Shown here one piece after another: positions 19,002-26,692 of a stretch of DNA of 34,181 nt; the first letter of the stretch is position 1, and each line of letters opens with the position of its first letter. This DNA comes from an uncultured Sterolibacterium sp. Lineage in GTDB: Bacteria; Pseudomonadota; Gammaproteobacteria; Burkholderiales; Rhodocyclaceae. The stretch spans positions 1-34,181 of the forward strand of contig CAILCO010000004.1 in the NCBI GenBank assembly GCA_903832735.1, written 5' to 3'. The translations under genes and the position numbers were made by a program. Below the pieces are notes generated by a model. That model was not told where the DNA came from. It made no database searches and saw nothing but the letters and a program-made list of their open reading frames with translations.

Positions 19002-19631
19002 TCAGGCGATGCTGGTCTCGAGCCACCCCATCAGCGGTTGCTCGAGCGCCGCAAGCGGTTGATAGCCATGCGTCAGCACCGCCATGCCGCGCCGATCGCG
19101 CACGAGTACCGTGGGAAAGCCGCTGACGCCATGTGCTCGGGCCCAGTCGAAATCCGCCGCCGTTTCCGCCTTGACGGCATCGTCAAAGTAGGCGGCGAGA
19201 AAGGCCTCGCGGGCGATACCGAATTCTTCAGCGACCCGGCTAAAGGTGTCCGGATCGTGAGGATCCCGGTTAAATGCGTAGAAACCTTCCTGGATCGCTG
19301 CGAAATAGGGGTATTCGCTGCCCGGCTGCAGCCGCCGCACCACGACTGCCGCACGGCAGGCTTTCTCGGTGTCGTAGATCCAGCCCAGCTTGTCGAGGAT
19401 GCCGAAGGAAAAGCCCTGTCCCGTCCGCTCGGCGATCTCGCTCCAGTGGCCGAGCAGGAAACGCCGGTACTCTGCCGTGACGATATAGTCATTGCCCGGA
19501 TGCAGGCCGCCCATCTTCAGGCTCATCTTGACGCTCTTCCCGTGCTTCTGATAGATCGCCTGGATGACCGGAGAAAAGCCATAACACCATGAGCACATCG
19601 GGTCGCCGACATAAATTATTTCCGCTTGCAT
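19002..19631 (-). CDS. Cytoplasmic DsbA-family thioredoxin-fold protein
   Basis: A 209-residue protein of the DsbA/FrnE-like group (predicted protein-disulfide isomerase). The active-site motif is DPMCSWCYGF, with C13 and C16, and the cis-proline loop is GVSGFPTVLV near residue 165. The helical insertion (about 60-150) is of the DsbA type. There is no signal peptide, so it should work in the cytosol, as a reductase, isomerase or glutathione-type enzyme, not as an oxidase. The ATG at 19629-19631 has AAGGA 7 nt upstream; a TTG two codons earlier is possible. It is the first gene of the operon with the radical SAM and YchJ genes. Confidence 0.88.
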   Translation of the reverse strand: MQAEIIYVGDPMCSWCYGFSPVIQAIYQKHGKSVKMSLKMGGLHPGNDYIVTAEYRRFLLGHWSEIAERTGQGFSFGILDKLGWIYDTEKACRAAVVVRRLQPGSEYPYFAAIQEGFYAFNRDPHDPDTFSRVAEEFGIAREAFLAAYFDDAVKAETAADFDWARAHGVSGFPTVLVRDRRGMAVLTHGYQPLAALEQPLMGWLETSIA

Positions 19632-19948
19632 GGCCAAATCCTTCGTTGCCTTCGTTGGTTAATGGGTCCGCCGGTTACGGAATCCGGCGCCGATCAAGAT
19701 CGGACCCCTCTCGGGGCCACGGCGGCAGATAATATTGGATTCCTGGAATGCACGGAAATTTCGCTACAGTATCGTCTCACATTTTCGGAACGTAACAGGC
19801 CGTTGTCCTTGTATAAGGCACAGGCGGCTTAGGCAGAAAGGCGGTACAGTGCCTGTCAGCTTGCCTGCCCCGAGGCGGGATCCAGTCGATTGCTGCTATC
19901 GAGGATTCGCATCCCGGCGCCAATTCCAACTTGCTTTCAAGGATGTTC
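19632..19948. other. Divergent promoter region, no gene
   Basis: The 317 bp between the DsbA-like gene (leftward) and the ene-reductase gene (rightward) have no supported coding sequence. Possible -10 elements are TAATAT near 19730 and TATAAG near 19815, but neither has a convincing -35 partner. No strong palindrome was found. Confidence 0.5.
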
Positions 19949-21052
19949 ATGACCAGCAAATTGTTTAGCCCGATCCAGCTCGGCGGCGTCACCTTGCCCA
20001 ATCGCATCGCGGTTGCGCCGATGTGCCAGTACTCGGCCAACGATGGTTGCATGAGCGACTGGCACGCCATGCATCTGCCCAATCTCGCGCTCTCGGGTGC
20101 CGGGTTGCTGGTCATCGAGGCCACCGGGGTGACGCGCGAAGGGCGCATTACTCATGGCTGCGTCGGACTCTACAACGACGACAACGAGGCGGCGCTGGCC
20201 AAGGTGCTCGCGGCCTGCCGCCGTGTCTCCCGGATGCCGATCGGCATTCAGCTCGCCCATGCCGGCCGCAAGGCTTCGACGCAGGCGCCCTGGGTCGGTG
20301 GCCGGGCGCTAGCAGCCGCGGAATCGCCCTGGGTGACGCAGGCGCCTTCGGCCATTCCCTTCGGCGAGGACTGGCACACGCCGCAGGAGTTGAGCGTGGC
20401 GGAGATGCGGCGCTTGGTCGATGCCTTCGCGGCTTCGGCGCAACGTGCGCTGCGTCTGGGTCTCGATGCGATCGAACTGCACGCCGCGCACGGCTACCTG
20501 ATGCATCAGTTTCTCTCGCCGCTGAGCAATCGGCGCAAGGATGACTACGGCGGCTCGCTGGAGAATCGGCTGCGCTTTCCGCTGGAAGTGGCTCGGGCCT
20601 TGCGCGAGGTGCTGCCCCGGGACAAGTGTCTGGGCGCGCGGATCACGGCCAGCGACTGGCTGGAGGGCGGCGCGGGAGCCGAGGAGGCCTTGGCGATGGC
20701 CAGGGCGCTCGAGTTCATCGGCTACGACTACGTTTGCGTTTCCAGCGGCGGGCTGGCACCCGGAGCGAAGATGGTCGTCGGCCCGGGCTACCAGGTGGCG
20801 TTTGCGACACAGATAAAGCAGGGCAGCGGCATTGCCACGCGCGCCGCGGGCATGATCGCCGATCCCCACCAGGCCGAAGCCATCATCAGTTCCGGCCAGG
20901 CCGACATGGTGGCGCTGGCGCGCGGCTTTCTCGACGACCCGCGCTGGGTCTGGCATGCCGCCGAACGGCTCGGCGTCAAACTGGAATATCCGCCGCAGTA
21001 TGCCCGCAGCCATCCCGACACCTGGCCCGGCGCTAAGCTCGCGCGCCCCTGA
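19949..21052 (+). CDS. Old yellow enzyme family ene-reductase (YqjM/NamA class)
   Basis: A 367-residue FMN-dependent TIM-barrel oxidoreductase. It belongs to the YqjM-like class, as shown by APMCQYSA with the flavin-tuning cysteine (about residues 24-31), QLAHAGRK, the substrate-binding pair in ELHAAHGYLMHQFLSP, and YGGSLENRLRFPLEV. The C-terminal part holds the FMN-phosphate region (IADPHQAEAIISSGQADMVALARG) and DDPRWVWHAA. These enzymes reduce activated C=C bonds of enones, quinones or nitro compounds with NADPH; the physiological substrate is not predictable here. The start at 19949 has AAGGA 5 nt upstream; the frame is open 18 bp further, to a TTG. Confidence 0.93.
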   Translation: MTSKLFSPIQLGGVTLPNRIAVAPMCQYSANDGCMSDWHAMHLPNLALSGAGLLVIEATGVTREGRITHGCVGLYNDDNEAALAKVLAACRRVSRMPIGIQLAHAGRKASTQAPWVGGRALAAAESPWVTQAPSAIPFGEDWHTPQELSVAEMRRLVDAFAASAQRALRLGLDAIELHAAHGYLMHQFLSPLSNRRKDDYGGSLENRLRFPLEVARALREVLPRDKCLGARITASDWLEGGAGAEEALAMARALEFIGYDYVCVSSGGLAPGAKMVVGPGYQVAFATQIKQGSGIATRAAGMIADPHQAEAIISSGQADMVALARGFLDDPRWVWHAAERLGVKLEYPPQYARSHPDTWPGAKLARP

Positions 21053-21102
21053 TCACGCCGAGTGCCGGGCCGCCCCAAGCGAGGCGTAGCGTAGTACAAG
21101 GA

Positions 21103-21148
21103 GTCCCGGAGGGACGAACCTCAGTCACCCCCTTTCTTGTAAAGGGGG
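21103..21148. repeat. Intergenic hairpins, repeat-like, possible bidirectional terminator
   Basis: GTCCC-GGA-GGGAC (21103-21115), followed by CCCCCTTT-CTTGT-AAAGGGGG (21128-21148). The second hairpin lies between convergent genes. Neither strand has a long T-run after it. The G/C-rich stem resembles the dispersed intergenic palindromes common in betaproteobacteria. Confidence 0.45.
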
Positions 21149-21165
21149 CGGGGGGATAGCCGTCT

Positions 21166-21783
21166 CTAGGATCTTGCGGCGAGTTCCACGAGTTCCTGGA
21201 CGTCGCCCACCATCTGGTCCTTGACCAGCCAGTGGGTCAGGTCGCCGCTCGAGATGACGGCAATCACCTTGCCGTCTTCCACGACCGGCAGATGCCGGAA
21301 GCGCTTCTGGGTGACCACCTCCATCGCTTCGCCGATGGTCGTCGTCGGCGGGACGCAGTAGGGGTCCCGGGTCATCACCGCGGAGATCTTCGTCGTGACG
21401 GGATCCAGGCCGGCGGCCAGCACCTTGTTCAGCGCATCCCGTTCCGTGAAGATGCCGACCAGCTTGCCGCCCTCGAGGATGATCAGGGCGCCGATCTTCT
21501 TTCCTGCCATCGTCCGCACGCATTCGATCACCGACGTATCCGGTCCGACGGAGTGTATCTGTATCGCCCTGCGATCCTCGAAGATCCTGTCCAGCGGAGC
21601 CCTGCGCTTGTCTCGTGAGCGCATGAAGTACACGCCGACGACGACCGCCACCACGAACAGCAGGAAGACATAAACCCCCATTCGCCAGATGGTATCCAGC
21701 GCATCTTCCTGGGCAGCCAGCGCCGCGCTGGAAAGCAGCGTGAACCCGATACCCGTGCCCAATTTGCAAACAAGCTTTCTCAT
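21166..21783 (-). CDS. Membrane-anchored CBS-pair protein
   Basis: A 205-residue protein. Residues 1-24 resemble a signal peptide (ending AALAAQ), residues about 34-54 are a membrane helix (MGVYVFLLFVVAVVVGVYF) with a basic RSRDKRR after it, then two CBS domains: about 72-127 (VIECVRTMAGKKIGALIIL, GIFTERDALNKVL) and about 134-195 (VMTRDPYCVPPTTTIGEAM, RHLPVVEDGKVIAVISSGDL). CBS pairs sense adenine nucleotides or SAM and are normally cytoplasmic; the basic residues after the helix fit a cytosolic C-terminus, with the first hydrophobic stretch either cleaved or acting as another helix. GAGGAGGAAC just upstream is a strong ribosome-binding site. No partner is evident; it is divergent from the methyltransferase gene. 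Confidence 0.88.
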   Translation of the reverse strand: MRKLVCKLGTGIGFTLLSSAALAAQEDALDTIWRMGVYVFLLFVVAVVVGVYFMRSRDKRRAPLDRIFEDRRAIQIHSVGPDTSVIECVRTMAGKKIGALIILEGGKLVGIFTERDALNKVLAAGLDPVTTKISAVMTRDPYCVPPTTTIGEAMEVVTQKRFRHLPVVEDGKVIAVISSGDLTHWLVKDQMVGDVQELVELAARS

Positions 21784-22000
21784 GGCTGTTCCTCCTCGGT
21801 TAGGATGCTGAAGCGATCTGGTCCGCGGTCTGTTTTGCTGTTATTGCCGGGACGCGACGGAACATTGCACTCGCCCTGGAGCGATGTCAAGCCTGTTCCG
21901 GAAATCCGCAACGCGCGGCCTGATTTCGGAGACCGGCGCGGTCATGGCAGGATGGCGATGCGCTACACTTGCTGGCCGCAACCATGGAGAAACTAGCACC

Positions 22001-22807
22001 ATGAAGACCTGCCCAGCCAAATATCAAATGAAATTCGCCAATGCGCTGCTGCTGTCCCTGGTCGGTGCGCTTTGCGCCTGCGCGAACCTGGGCGCGCAGA
22101 AAGCGGACCCGGCCGCTCTGAGCAAGGAGGCCATTGCCGCAATCGTCGCCAATCCGGACCGCAGCGCCGCCGACCGGCACAATGACCTCCGCCGCAAGCC
22201 GGCGGAAATGCTCGCCTTCATCGGTGTCTGGCCCGGCATGGTGGCCCTGGATCTTGGCGCGGCCGGGGGCTACACCAGCGAACTGCTGGCCCGCGCGTTT
22301 GGCCCCACGGGGCGAGTGTTCGGGCAAAATGCCCCGCGTGCTCCGGGCGCCGCCCCGCGGCCGAGTTCGGCGCAGACCCTGGTCGATCGGGCGAAGAATC
22401 CGCTGGTCGCCAACGTCGTGCCGGTCATCCGGAAATTTGAAGACCCGGTTCCTCCGGAGGTCGCCAACGGCGGGTTGGATCTCGTGACGATCATGTTCAG
22501 CTATCACGATCTGGGGCAGATGAAGGTCGATCGCGGCCAAATGAACAAGGCCGTCTTCGCCGCGCTGAAGCCGGGAGGATTCTATGTGATTGCCGATCAC
22601 GCCGGCCGCGCGGGTACGGAAATCTCGGAGTCGGGCACGCTGCATCGTATCGAAGAGGCCTTCCTGCGCCGGGAAGTGGAATCCGCCGGCTTCAAATTGG
22701 CCCAGCGCGGGGATTTCCTCGGCAATCCCCTGGACCCCCGCGACAAGAACACCCCCGATCCGGTGCAGCCAAAGGACGAGTTTGTCCTGAAATTTGTCAA
22801 GCCCTGA
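22001..22807 (+). CDS. Predicted SAM-dependent methyltransferase with export/lipoprotein signal
   Basis: A 268-residue protein of the class I methyltransferase fold (the group of predicted exported methyltransferases). The SAM-binding motif I is MVALDLGAAGGYTSELLAR (about residues 81-99), followed by GPTGRVFGQN; motif IV is in LDLVTIMFSYHDL, and the post-motif region has ALKPGGFYVIADHAG. The N-terminus (from M10) is a signal: MKFANALLLSLVGALCAC, with a lipobox-like LCAC, so it is probably exported. SAM is not known to be available in the periplasm, so the real activity is an open question. The start at 22001 or 22028 is chosen because the frame open to 21884 is not protein-like upstream. It precedes nifJ by about 175 bp. 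Confidence 0.85.
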   Translation: MKTCPAKYQMKFANALLLSLVGALCACANLGAQKADPAALSKEAIAAIVANPDRSAADRHNDLRRKPAEMLAFIGVWPGMVALDLGAAGGYTSELLARAFGPTGRVFGQNAPRAPGAAPRPSSAQTLVDRAKNPLVANVVPVIRKFEDPVPPEVANGGLDLVTIMFSYHDLGQMKVDRGQMNKAVFAALKPGGFYVIADHAGRAGTEISESGTLHRIEEAFLRREVESAGFKLAQRGDFLGNPLDPRDKNTPDPVQPKDEFVLKFVKP

Positions 22808-22836
22808 TTCTTTTCGCCGGTGCGAGTTTGATCCTT

Positions 22837-22850
22837 TTGATCTAAGTCAC
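22837..22850 (+). promoter_or_regulatory. FNR/Anr-like half-conserved box
   Basis: TTGAT-CTAA-GTCAC against the FNR consensus TTGAT-N4-ATCAA: the left half is perfect, the right half has two differences. It lies 134 bp before the nifJ start. Oxygen control would suit an oxygen-sensitive enzyme, but the site is weak. Confidence 0.35.
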
Positions 22851-22917
22851 AGGGATTCTCCTGAAAACAGGCAGTATCGGCATGGCGAGAACGGCCTGGT
22901 GCCGGGCGTCTGTTTGA

Positions 22918-22941
22918 CTCGGGTTTGACCCGGGTTTTTTT
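22918..22941 (+). terminator. Terminator hairpin with T-run just before nifJ
   Basis: CTCGGGT-TTG-ACCCGGG forms a 7-bp stem (one G-U) followed by seven T. It is built from two tandem copies of GTTTGACYCGG (22912-22933). It lies 110 bp after the methyltransferase stop and only 43 bp before the nifJ start, so it either ends the upstream transcript or acts as an attenuator in the nifJ leader. Confidence 0.6.
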
Positions 22942-22983
22942 GAGCGCTGTTCCATGGAGCGCGCGAACACAAGGGGTTGGGTA

Positions 22984-25900
22984 ATGCTGAATGTCGAAAC
23001 TATCAAGGATGCAGGCCAGGCGAAGAAGACCGCGTCCCATCAACACCGGCCGGAAATGGTCACCCTGGATGCCAACGAGGCCGCGGCCTATATCGCGCAC
23101 CTGACCAGCGACGTGATCGCGATCTACCCGATCACGCCTTCGTCGCCGATGGGCGAGTTTGCCGACCAGTGGTCGGCCCTGGGCACCAAGAATCTCTGGG
23201 GCAGCATTCCCGCCGTGATCGAGATGCAGCATGAAGGCGGCGCCGCGGGGGCCATCCATGGCGCGCTGCAGACCGGCGCGATGGCGACCACGTTCACCTC
23301 GTCCCAGGGCTTGCTCCTGATGATCCCCAACATGTACAAGATCGCCGGCGAATTGACGCCTACGGTTTTTCACGTTGCGGCGCGTACGCTGGCCACTCAT
23401 GCGCTGTCGATTTTCGGCGACCACTCCGACGTGATGGCGGCGCGCGCCACCGGCTGGGTCATGCTTTGTTCCAACTCGGTTCAGGAAGCCCACGACTTTG
23501 CCCTGATCGCCCAGGCCGCGACGCTCGAAGGCCGGCTGCCGGTGATGCATTTCTTCGACGGCTTCCGCACGTCCCATGAAGTGGGCAAGATTGCGCAGAT
23601 CGGACACGACACGGTGCGCGAGATGATTTCCGACGAACTGGTCCAGGCGCATCGCGCCCGCGCCTTGTCGCCGGAGAGCCCGGTGGTGCGCGGGACCTCG
23701 CAGAATCCGGATGTCTTCTTCCAGATGCGCGAGGCCATCACGCCTTATTACGAAGCGATGCCGGGTATTATCCAGGCGCAGATGGACAAGTTCGCGGGTC
23801 TCACCGGCCGCGCCTACAAGCTCTACGAATACTTCGGCGCAGCCGATGCCGAGCGGGTGATCGTGATCATGGGTTCGGGCGCCACCGCCACGGAAGAGGT
23901 GGTCGAGCACCTCAATGCGCGCGGCGAGAAACTCGGCCTGCTCAAGGTGCGCCTGTTCCGGCCGTTCGTGCCCGAGGCCCTCCTCGCGGCGCTGCCAGCG
24001 ACGGTGAAGAAAATCGCCGTGCTCGATCGCAACAAGGAGCCGGGCGCCGGCGGCGAGCCGCTCTACAAGGACGTGGTGACCGCCGTGGCGGAGAGCTTCG
24101 TCGGCGGCGCGATGCGTTTCGCGACGGTGCCGCGCGTCGTCGGCGGCCGCTACGGCCTGTCCTCCAAGGAGTTCACGCCGGGCATGATCAAGGCGGTGTT
24201 CGACGAACTGGCCAAGCCGCAACCCAAGAACAGTTTCACCATCGGCATCAACGACGATCTTTCCCATTCCAGCCTGGAGTGGGACGAGAACTTCAGCGTC
24301 GACGCGGGCGAGGGCGTGGTCCGCGCGATGTTCTACGGCCTGGGTTCCGACGGCACGGTATCGGCCAACAAGAACTCGATCAAGATCATCGGCGAGGAGA
24401 CCGAACAGTTCTGCCAGGGCTACTTCGTCTATGACTCGAAGAAGTCCGGCTCCACGACCATTTCCCACTTGCGCTTCGGCCCCCGGCCGATCCTCTCCTC
24501 CTACCTGATCGGCAACAACCAGGCCAACTTCGTCGCCTGCCATCTGCCGGTGTTCCTGGAGCGCTACGACATTCTCGATGCCGCCGCCGATGGCGCGGTG
24601 TTCCTGCTCAACTCCAACGCTTCGCCAGACAAGGTCTGGGACACGCTGCCGCGTCGGATGCAGCAGCAGGTCATCGACAAGAATCTGCGTTTCTACACCA
24701 TCGATGCCGATGCCGTGGCCAAGAAGACCGGCATGGGCAACCGCATCAACACCATCATGCAGACCTGCTTCTTCGCCATCTCCAATGTGATTCCGCGCGA
24801 AGATGCCATCACCGCGATCAAGAGCGCGGCGCTCAAGACCTACAGCAAGTCGGGCAAGGAAGTCGTCGAGAAAAACTACCTGGCCATCGACGAGGCCGTG
24901 GCCAATCTGCACCAGGTGAAAGTTCCGGCGTTCACTTCCAGCACCTTCGAAAAATTGCCGCCGGTTGCCGGCGACGCGCCGGCCTTCGTCTGCCAGGTCA
25001 CGGGCGAGATCATCGCCGGTCGCGGCGACCAGATTCCGGTTTCCTTCTTCCCGGCGGACGGCACTTTCCCCTCCGGCACCACCCGCTTCGAGAAGCGCAA
25101 CCTGGCGCAGGAAATCCCGGTTTGGGACGCGGAACTGTGCATCCACTGCGGCAAGTGCCCGTTCGTCTGTCCGCATGCGGCGATCCGCTCCAAGGTCTTC
25201 GATCCGGCCCTGACCGCTTCCGCGCCGCCGACCTTCAAGCATGTCCCGGTCAAGGGCCGCGAGTTCGAACCGGGCCTGCATATCTCCTATCAGGTCGCGC
25301 CCGAGGATTGCACCGGCTGCAATCTCTGCGTCGAGATCTGTCCGGCCGAGGACAAGCAGGACCCGACCCGGAAGGCGCTGATGATGTCGCCCCAGCCGCC
25401 GCTCAAGGAGCAGGAGAAGGACAACTGGGACTTCTTCCTCAGGCTGCCCGAGTACTCGCGCGACAAGATCAAGATGAACACCATGAAGGGCGCCATGCTG
25501 ACCCAGCCGCTGTTCGAGTTTTCCGGCGCCTGCGTCGGCTGCGGCGAAACCCCCTACATCAAACTGGCGACGCAACTCTTCGGCGACCGCATGGTGGTGG
25601 CCAATGCCACCGGCTGCACCTCCATCTTCGGCGGCAATCTGCCGACCACACCTTGGGCCAGCAATGCCGAGGGTCGTGGACCGGCCTGGGCCAACTCGCT
25701 GTTCGAGGACAACGCCGAGTTCGGGCTGGGTTTCCGCGTCACCATCGACAAGCAGAACGAATATGCGCGCGAACTGGTGCTCCGCCTTGCGAACAAGATA
25801 GACCCGGCCTTGTCCGAGGCGATACTCACGGCCGATCAATCCAAGGAGTCCGGCATCTATCAACAGCGGGAGCGCGTCGAAGCGCTGCGGGCGGCACTGG

Positions 25901-26622
25901 CGAATGTCGATACGGCCGAGTCGCGCGAACTTCTGAGCGTCGCCGAAGCGCTGGTCAAGAAGAGCGTATGGATCATCGGCGGCGACGGCTGGGCTTACGA
26001 TATCGGCTTCTCCGGGCTGGACCATGTCATCGCCTCGGGGCGCAACGTCAACATCCTGGTGCTCGACACCGAGGTCTATTCCAATACCGGCGGTCAGGCG
26101 TCGAAGTCTACGCCGTTCGGCGCGGTAGCCAAGTTCGCCGCTAACGGCAAGACCACCGGCAAGAAGGACCTGGCCCAGATCGCCATGACCTACCGCAACG
26201 TCTATGTCGCGCGTGTCGCCAGCGGCGCCAAGGATGTGCATACCCTGAAGGTGTTCATGGAGGCCGAGGCCTACGACGGCCCGTCCCTGATCATTGCCTA
26301 CAGTCCCTGCCGCGAGCAAGGCTTCGATCTTTCCAGCAACCTTTCCCAGCAGCAGTTGGCGGTTGCCGCCGGTCACTGGCCGCTGTTCCGCTATGACCCG
26401 CGTCTCGCCCTGCAAGGCAAGAACCCGATGCAGATGGACTCGAAGCGTCCGTCGATCGCCTTCAGCGAGTTTGCCCAGACCGAGAGCCGCTTCCGCACCC
26501 TGTTGAAGGGTGAGGGCGCGGCGGCCAAACTAGCCGAGATCCAGAAACAGGTGGACGCGCGCTACAGTCATTACGAGCAGCTCGCCGGCGGCGCTGGGGA
26601 GGGCGAGACGAAAGCGGATTAG
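22984..26622 (+). CDS. nifJ: Pyruvate:ferredoxin/flavodoxin oxidoreductase
   Basis: A single-chain, 1212-residue enzyme that oxidatively decarboxylates pyruvate to acetyl-CoA and passes electrons to ferredoxin or flavodoxin. It has the full domain order of the homodimeric PFOR: N-terminal thiamine-related domain (IYPITPSSPMGE), CoA and transketolase-like domains, a 2[4Fe-4S] ferredoxin domain (C719-C722-C725-C729 and C776-C779-C782-C786), and the C-terminal thiamine diphosphate domain. The proximal-cluster cysteines are C850, C853, C878 and C1109. GGDGWAYDIGF and LDTEVYSNTGGQ are the TPP/Mg2+ site. AAGGGG 7 nt before the ATG at 22984 fixes the start; an ATG at 22954 lacks one. The enzyme is usually oxygen-sensitive, so it points to anaerobic or microaerobic metabolism (it may also supply nitrogenase, but no nif gene is near). 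Confidence 0.96.
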   Translation: MLNVETIKDAGQAKKTASHQHRPEMVTLDANEAAAYIAHLTSDVIAIYPITPSSPMGEFADQWSALGTKNLWGSIPAVIEMQHEGGAAGAIHGALQTGAMATTFTSSQGLLLMIPNMYKIAGELTPTVFHVAARTLATHALSIFGDHSDVMAARATGWVMLCSNSVQEAHDFALIAQAATLEGRLPVMHFFDGFRTSHEVGKIAQIGHDTVREMISDELVQAHRARALSPESPVVRGTSQNPDVFFQMREAITPYYEAMPGIIQAQMDKFAGLTGRAYKLYEYFGAADAERVIVIMGSGATATEEVVEHLNARGEKLGLLKVRLFRPFVPEALLAALPATVKKIAVLDRNKEPGAGGEPLYKDVVTAVAESFVGGAMRFATVPRVVGGRYGLSSKEFTPGMIKAVFDELAKPQPKNSFTIGINDDLSHSSLEWDENFSVDAGEGVVRAMFYGLGSDGTVSANKNSIKIIGEETEQFCQGYFVYDSKKSGSTTISHLRFGPRPILSSYLIGNNQANFVACHLPVFLERYDILDAAADGAVFLLNSNASPDKVWDTLPRRMQQQVIDKNLRFYTIDADAVAKKTGMGNRINTIMQTCFFAISNVIPREDAITAIKSAALKTYSKSGKEVVEKNYLAIDEAVANLHQVKVPAFTSSTFEKLPPVAGDAPAFVCQVTGEIIAGRGDQIPVSFFPADGTFPSGTTRFEKRNLAQEIPVWDAELCIHCGKCPFVCPHAAIRSKVFDPALTASAPPTFKHVPVKGREFEPGLHISYQVAPEDCTGCNLCVEICPAEDKQDPTRKALMMSPQPPLKEQEKDNWDFFLRLPEYSRDKIKMNTMKGAMLTQPLFEFSGACVGCGETPYIKLATQLFGDRMVVANATGCTSIFGGNLPTTPWASNAEGRGPAWANSLFEDNAEFGLGFRVTIDKQNEYARELVLRLANKIDPALSEAILTADQSKESGIYQQRERVEALRAALANVDTAESRELLSVAEALVKKSVWIIGGDGWAYDIGFSGLDHVIASGRNVNILVLDTEVYSNTGGQASKSTPFGAVAKFAANGKTTGKKDLAQIAMTYRNVYVARVASGAKDVHTLKVFMEAEAYDGPSLIIAYSPCREQGFDLSSNLSQQQLAVAAGHWPLFRYDPRLALQGKNPMQMDSKRPSIAFSEFAQTESRFRTLLKGEGAAAKLAEIQKQVDARYSHYEQLAGGAGEGETKAD

Positions 26623-26632
26623 TGGTAGGTCG

Positions 26633-26666
26633 GTAGGTCGGCCGTCAGGCCGACCTACGATTTTTT
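26633..26666 (+). terminator. Rho-independent terminator after nifJ
   Basis: GTAGGTCGGCC pairs perfectly with GGCCGACCTAC (11 bp) around GTCA, followed after 2 nt by six T. An extra GGTAGGTCGG copy precedes it, so the stem may derive from a dispersed repeat. It ends nifJ before the convergent hslO. Confidence 0.85.
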
Positions 26667-26692
26667 CAATCCAGCCCGGGTCTGCCTATCCT

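Noticed and set aside
22597-26415. A 1272-residue open frame on the minus strand across nifJ
   Set aside because: It is exactly antisense to a gene with full PFOR motifs, has no recognisable domain and a low-complexity, Arg/His/Gly-rich composition typical of antisense frames in GC-rich genes.
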